Shown here: positions 60,391 through 64,000 of the stretch, in pieces
How the letters are laid out: the number at the start of each line of letters is the position of its first letter
Position numbering within the stretch: the stretch's first letter is position 1
Assembly (NCBI RefSeq): GCF_007991655.1
Contig: NZ_BJYT01000002.1
Span: 186,001-250,000, forward strand
Length of the DNA stretch: 64,000 bases
Reading direction: 5' to 3'
Source of the DNA: Segetibacter aerophilus
GTDB taxonomy: Bacteria > Bacteroidota > Bacteroidia > Chitinophagales > Chitinophagaceae
Position numbers and translations under genes: made by a program
The notes under the pieces: generated by a model
What the model saw: only the letters and a program-made list of their open reading frames with translations
Databases searched by the model: none
Told to the model about the DNA's origin: nothing

Positions 60391-61554
60391 TTAAGCCTTT
60401 TCGAGGTTGAGCGCTTTTAATTGTTCCGAAGCTTTTTTCACCAAATGCCAATCCATTTCATTTACCTCTTTTCCTTTTCCGATAGCTGTAAGCAAAGTAA
60501 TTGTAAGACGGCCGCCCAGATGTTCACGAAATTCGTCCAGGCCAAGTAATAAGGGACTATTTTCTTCATGCACTTCCATCATCGGGTGAGTTATATCGAA
60601 GCCTAGATTGATAAGTAAATTAATAATTCGTCTTACCTCATCTGCAGAAATGTCTCCTTTAAGTCCTGAATAAACGCTGTCTAATGCGATGCCCATTGCC
60701 ACGGCCTCACCGTGCATTACTTCGAAGTTTGTTAACTGCTCTAGTTTGTGAGCACTCCAATGGCCAAAGTCTAAGGGCCGGGCAGAGCCGGTTTCAAAAG
60801 GATCTCCACTGCGAATGTGTTGAAGATGAAGTTCAGCACAGCGCTTAATGAGATAATTCATTGTAGGAAGATCTCTCTTTGAAAGATCGAAAGCATGCAG
60901 TTCGAGCCAATTAAAAAACTCAGCATCTTTTATCAAAGCCACTTTTACTGCTTCAGACATACCTGACCGCCAATCACGATCAGTGAGTGTTGTTAGAAAC
61001 TGGTCATCATTAAAGACAGCTACCGGTGGAGCAAATGTGCCCATGAAGTTTTTCTTGTTTTTGAAATTCACTCCATTTTTCACTCCAACCCCGGAGTCAT
61101 TTTGAGACAATACAGTGGTAGGTATCCTAATGTGTTTTACACCTCTATGAGCCACAGCTGCCGACAAGCCCGCCATGTCAAGCACCGAACCTCCGCCAAT
61201 TGCGGCCAGGTAGGAATGACGGTCGATACCGAAATCATTTACAGTATTTATCAGGAACTCGTTGTAGTATGAATGATTTTTTACCTTTTCTCCCCCGGGA
61301 ACTAAAACAATGTTTTCAGCAAGCTTTACAGTTTTGAAATGATCAAAATAAGCATTGATTTTATCTACAAGACCCGGATGACTTTGCGCAACTCCTTCAT
61401 CAAGCACGAACAGTATTTTCTGTTGCATGCCTTCAATTTGTCTTTCCTTGAAAAAGTCCTCTAAAAGGGTGTTAGTAGTATCGAATAGTCCACTGGTAAA
61501 ATGTACTCTGTATTCAAATTTGACTGAAAACGACTGTTCTAAATAATCATGCAT
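60391..61554 (-). CDS. eboD: EboD: 3-dehydroquinate synthase-like enzyme of the ebo cluster
   Basis: A 387-residue sugar phosphate cyclase relative. NAD-binding GGGSVLDMAG (120-129), RIPTTVLSQNDSGVGVKNGV, NFMGTFAPP, the metal-ligand region SEAVKVALIKD (Glu201), LDFGHWSAHKLEQL and MHGEAVAMG are all in the right order. DHQ synthases cyclise a heptulosonate; EboD branches apart from AroB and probably cyclises another C7-like sugar phosphate. It starts 98 bases after eboC. The true aroB should exist elsewhere; no other shikimate genes are here. Confidence 0.9.
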   Translation of the reverse strand: MHDYLEQSFSVKFEYRVHFTSGLFDTTNTLLEDFFKERQIEGMQQKILFVLDEGVAQSHPGLVDKINAYFDHFKTVKLAENIVLVPGGEKVKNHSYYNEFLINTVNDFGIDRHSYLAAIGGGSVLDMAGLSAAVAHRGVKHIRIPTTVLSQNDSGVGVKNGVNFKNKKNFMGTFAPPVAVFNDDQFLTTLTDRDWRSGMSEAVKVALIKDAEFFNWLELHAFDLSKRDLPTMNYLIKRCAELHLQHIRSGDPFETGSARPLDFGHWSAHKLEQLTNFEVMHGEAVAMGIALDSVYSGLKGDISADEVRRIINLLINLGFDITHPMMEVHEENSPLLLGLDEFREHLGGRLTITLLTAIGKGKEVNEMDWHLVKKASEQLKALNLEKA

Positions 61555-61652
61555 GATGCAATGTAGTCTGCCGGTTAATGGCTTTTTAAATTTGTTGGGG
61601 TAATACTTATAAGCAAAGGTATATAAGCATTGATTTTAAGGATGCAAATATA

Positions 61653-62543
61653 TCAGGTAACTGCAAATAGTCGTCCCAGTTTTAGCGACAGGGGTAATAA
61701 AATAACAATTACAATAGCAAGATAAAGGGCTCCGAAAGCTGCAGCCCAGGCGGCGTTCATAAGTATTAAAGCTAAAACGCCTGCTTTTACAGCTTTGCCT
61801 ATGTTTCTTCCGACAGGTTCTTTAATAGCAGTTAGCAAAGGTTTGAAAATCATCCAGGCAAAGGGCAAAACAAAAACAAGGGTGAACAGTAGGTTGCCTT
61901 TCAGAAAGGAGTAGTTTAGGATGGCAGTTAAAACAATAGCGTATAAAAGTGCGGCGGTATAGAGGGTGGCTTTACTTCCACCGTGCACTTCGCCTCTGCT
62001 AATCATTGTTATGGATGCGATATAAATGATAGGGATAATGGCTAAAAGCCAATGGCCCTGTAGTGCAAGTGGAATGATGCTTATTCCTAATAAAAGATTT
62101 AAACCTCTGCATAGTCCCATGTTGACCGGCCCTAGCAGCCGATGATGTTTTCCTAATTTGTCGTATACAAGCGCTGACACCGTAATGCAAAAAGCCAGTA
62201 AGCCGGCGATAACGCTAACAAGAAAAGCAAGGATAATACCTGCAGCCAGTAAAACAATTCCCAGAGTGGCTGCTTCTTTTTTTGTAATAAGTCCGCTGGG
62301 AATTGGACGTTCGGGGCGTTCAACCCTGTCTAGTTCAGCATCAAAAACGTCATTGAAAACTACACCACCTCCGTATAAACCAATGGTGGACAGACACAAC
62401 AAGACAACAGGAACGAGGTTTTGAAGTTGATTGGTTTGATGTAGAAAATAGCCTGAAATAGCAACACCAGCTAAGACATCGGCAATGGATGTAACAATGT
62501 TAGCAGGTCGCATTAACCGTAAATAGCCTGATGTTTTGTTCAC
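61653..62543 (-). CDS. eboC: EboC: UbiA-type prenyltransferase of the ebo cluster
   Basis: A 296-residue membrane protein with eight or nine hydrophobic helices. The prenyl-diphosphate motif NDxxDxxxD is NDVFDAELD (64-72), preceded by LYGGGVVF and followed by RVERPERPIPSG. A second aspartate region is YDKLGKHHRLLGP. It would join a prenyl chain to the ebo pathway intermediate. The start is GTG at 62543 (MNKTSGYLRLMRPANIV, a normal UbiA N-terminus). A 135-base gap containing a dispersed-element copy separates it from eboB. Confidence 0.9.
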   Translation of the reverse strand: MNKTSGYLRLMRPANIVTSIADVLAGVAISGYFLHQTNQLQNLVPVVLLCLSTIGLYGGGVVFNDVFDAELDRVERPERPIPSGLITKKEAATLGIVLLAAGIILAFLVSVIAGLLAFCITVSALVYDKLGKHHRLLGPVNMGLCRGLNLLLGISIIPLALQGHWLLAIIPIIYIASITMISRGEVHGGSKATLYTAALLYAIVLTAILNYSFLKGNLLFTLVFVLPFAWMIFKPLLTAIKEPVGRNIGKAVKAGVLALILMNAAWAAAFGALYLAIVIVILLPLSLKLGRLFAVT

Positions 62544-62623
62544 TATAGTTGAAAGCTGTTTGGAATAAGAAAAGCGCTTTTAATATTCAGACTGAAGCTG
62601 CTTGAGGCGTTGCCGATAAACGG

Positions 62624-62640
62624 AATGCGACGCAACGATG
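62624..62640 (+). repeat. Dispersed intergenic element, copy 11 (C/G variant), inside the ebo operon
   Basis: AATGCGACGCAACGATG in the eboB-eboC gap, in the strand opposite to the operon. Core matches the C/G class; the GTACAAG part is missing. Confidence 0.75.
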
Positions 62641-62678
62641 CAGGTGTAAGAACGAATGTTTGTAACCAACATTTTCTC

Positions 62679-63665
62679 TTAACTGATAATGATAGATGCC
62701 TTGTCAATGCGTGGCTGTTGACCTCCACGTAACACCGTGTTGCCTTCGAACTTCACTGACTGGTCGATATTCTTAATTGACACAAAATCTTCCTCATTTA
62801 TCTGCCCGCTCTTACCGAAAGCCGTGATGGCATTTTGGTAGGTAACCAAATGAATGTCGTGATTGCTGATGCCACGTTGCTTCATTAAGGCGGCAGTTTT
62901 GGGGACCGCAAGTGGGTCGCTGATGCCCCAGTCTGCAGCGGAGTTAATCATGATTCGTTCTGAGCCGTATTGTTTTACAATCTCAACCATCCGCTCGTTA
63001 CCCATTTTTGTGAAAGGGTAGATGGTGAAGGCCGTCCAAAAACCGCGATCAAGGACTTCTTTTACTGTTTCTTCGTTGTTGTGGTCAACCACAACCATAT
63101 CAGGACTTAATCCATGCTCAATAGCAATGTCCATGCTTCTGCGCGTGCCCCTTTTCTTGTCTCTATGAGGCGTATGAATTTGGACGGGAAGTCCTGCATC
63201 TTTCGCCAGTTCCAATTGCTGGCGGTAATATTTTTCTTCGGCTGCGGTCTGGTCGTCAAAGCCAATTTCACCTATACCCACGACGCCTTCTTTCATTATA
63301 AATAACGGAAGGATTTCCATTACCTGCTCTGCAAGAGTTTCGTTATTTGCTTCGCGAGAGTTGAGGCCTATTGTGCAATAATGTTTTATGCCAAATTGAG
63401 ATGAGCGAAATCTTTCCCAGCCGATAAGGCTGCTATAATAATCGCGGAAACTATCGATTCCTGTTCTTGGCTGCCCGAGCCAAAAAGCCGGCTCTATCAG
63501 TGCGACTACGCCTGCATCGTACATCGCCTGGTAATCGTCGGTAGTACGCGAGGTCATGTGCACGTGTGGGTCAAAAAAACGCATTCCTTTGATACCTTCT
63601 AAATCAACAGGCGTTGAGGCATCTGTCGAATTTCTGTTCTCACCGTCATTAGAACTGCAACACAT
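62679..63665 (-). CDS. eboB: EboB: TatD-like metal-dependent hydrolase of the ebo cluster
   Basis: A 328-residue amidohydrolase-fold protein related to TatD nucleases. Metal residues: DPHVHM (His34, His36), GIGEIGFDD, QIHTPHRDK and VVVDHNNEE; SRTTDDYQAMYDAGVVAL at the start and INSAADWGISDPLAVPK near the end are typical of EboB. The first 27 residues (to EGIKG) are an extra, Cys- and Asn-rich N-terminal extension; an inner start at MRFFDPHV is possible. It begins 32 bases after eboA. Confidence 0.9.
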   Translation of the reverse strand: MCCSSNDGENRNSTDASTPVDLEGIKGMRFFDPHVHMTSRTTDDYQAMYDAGVVALIEPAFWLGQPRTGIDSFRDYYSSLIGWERFRSSQFGIKHYCTIGLNSREANNETLAEQVMEILPLFIMKEGVVGIGEIGFDDQTAAEEKYYRQQLELAKDAGLPVQIHTPHRDKKRGTRRSMDIAIEHGLSPDMVVVDHNNEETVKEVLDRGFWTAFTIYPFTKMGNERMVEIVKQYGSERIMINSAADWGISDPLAVPKTAALMKQRGISNHDIHLVTYQNAITAFGKSGQINEEDFVSIKNIDQSVKFEGNTVLRGGQQPRIDKASIIIS

Positions 63666-63697
63666 ATGGCAGAGATAAATAAGTTAATAAATGGGAA

Positions 63698-64000
63698 CTA
63701 TAAAGTGTTCCAGTTAAGTGTATTTTCTGTTATAGCCTTTTTCAAATCCGGTTCTTTTTCAACCAACTGCTTTGCGGGCTTGTAAGCACTGAAATAACAA
63801 GCAAGTGCGGCTGCCTTTCTCTCAGAGGTTTCACTGTTTTTGAAAGCTTTTTCCAGGTTACTGAAATTACTTTCATTTATAAAAGGTGATACGAGCCGCC
63901 ACAACTGGGGGTTAACCAGGCGGTGCGCAGCCCAGCGCTCATTGGCATAATCAATTAAGATAGATGCCAATTCTTCATTTGCTCTTTCGTCTAAACCAAT
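63698..64000 (-). CDS. eboA: EboA, C-terminal part (cut by window edge)
   Basis: The frame is open to the end of the window and encodes at least the last 100 residues of a helical protein: YANERWAAHRLVNPQLWRLV, FINESNFSNLEKAFK and KAAALACYFSAYKPAKQL. NPQLWRLVSPFI near the middle and the position as first gene before eboB identify it as EboA, whose biochemical role is unknown. The start lies outside; a TTG at 63970 is only an internal codon. Confidence 0.82.
   Translation of the reverse strand: MGLDERANEELASILIDYANERWAAHRLVNPQLWRLVSPFINESNFSNLEKAFKNSETSERKAAALACYFSAYKPAKQLVEKEPDLKKAITENTLNWNTL

Overview
The window reads as a chromosomal segment of a Bacteroidota bacterium, most likely in or near the Chitinophagaceae. 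The pointers are: a moderately AT-rich genome; few Shine-Dalgarno sites; two TAnnTTTG-type -7 promoter boxes; many lipoproteins and outer-membrane barrels; an exosortase with a P-F-D-G-G sorting tail; a UbiD-type decarboxylase like those of futalosine menaquinone synthesis; and a complete ebo cluster. No rRNA or tRNA gene, IS element, phage gene or CRISPR array was seen. The taxonomic placement is inferred from gene content only.

Layout. 1-3.5 kb: the tail of one TldD-like metallopeptidase gene, then a second full tldD paralogue and a tldE/pmbA partner. 3.7-8.9 kb (minus strand): a YfiR-like periplasmic protein with a CHASE8-like/HAMP/PAS histidine kinase, and an MBOAT acyltransferase with an SGNH-like partner. 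9.3-12 kb: sucA. 12.2-20 kb (minus): lipoproteins, a metallophosphoesterase, a barrel-GDPD-barrel operon and a Tat-exported TIM-barrel protein. 20.4-29 kb: a DUF2911 protein, a UbiD-family decarboxylase, pdxJ, two DUF4142 genes (one frameshifted), a J-domain/KTSC fusion, a radical SAM protein, a TauE/SafE permease and a TerB-like protein. 29-35.6 kb: a fatty-acid-hydroxylase-type membrane enzyme, an exosortase with a 73-residue candidate substrate, a six-hairpin glycosidase and a PhyH dioxygenase. 35.8-39.5 kb: a TetR regulator with matching palindromic operators ahead of itself and of a nitroreductase, then YceI, a FrnE/DsbA-type oxidoreductase, an SDR fossil and an intact SDR. 42.5-44.8 kb: arsR-arsM-GNAT-arsC without an efflux pump, with two ArsR-like operators. 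45-50.5 kb: fructose-bisphosphate aldolase, a ROK kinase lacking the zinc cysteines, glgB and a TPR protein. 50.5-57.6 kb (minus): a PolX-family protein without the usual polymerase aspartates, and a four-gene phosphorelay. 57.8-64 kb (minus): eboA(partial)-B-C-D-E-F.

The strongest structure not explained by genes is a dispersed intergenic element. Eleven copies lie in 64 kb. They share a GYGACRCAAC core in which the Y and R positions change together (C/G in seven copies, T/A in four), so a small dyad is always kept. One copy lies inside the ebo operon, between eboB and eboC.

The best-defined multi-gene system is the ebo cluster. It encodes a TatD-like hydrolase, a UbiA prenyltransferase, a dehydroquinate-synthase-like enzyme, a TIM-barrel isomerase-like protein and an alkaline-phosphatase-superfamily enzyme. 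Together these look like a biosynthetic pathway for a prenylated, sugar-derived compound whose structure is, to my knowledge, not established.
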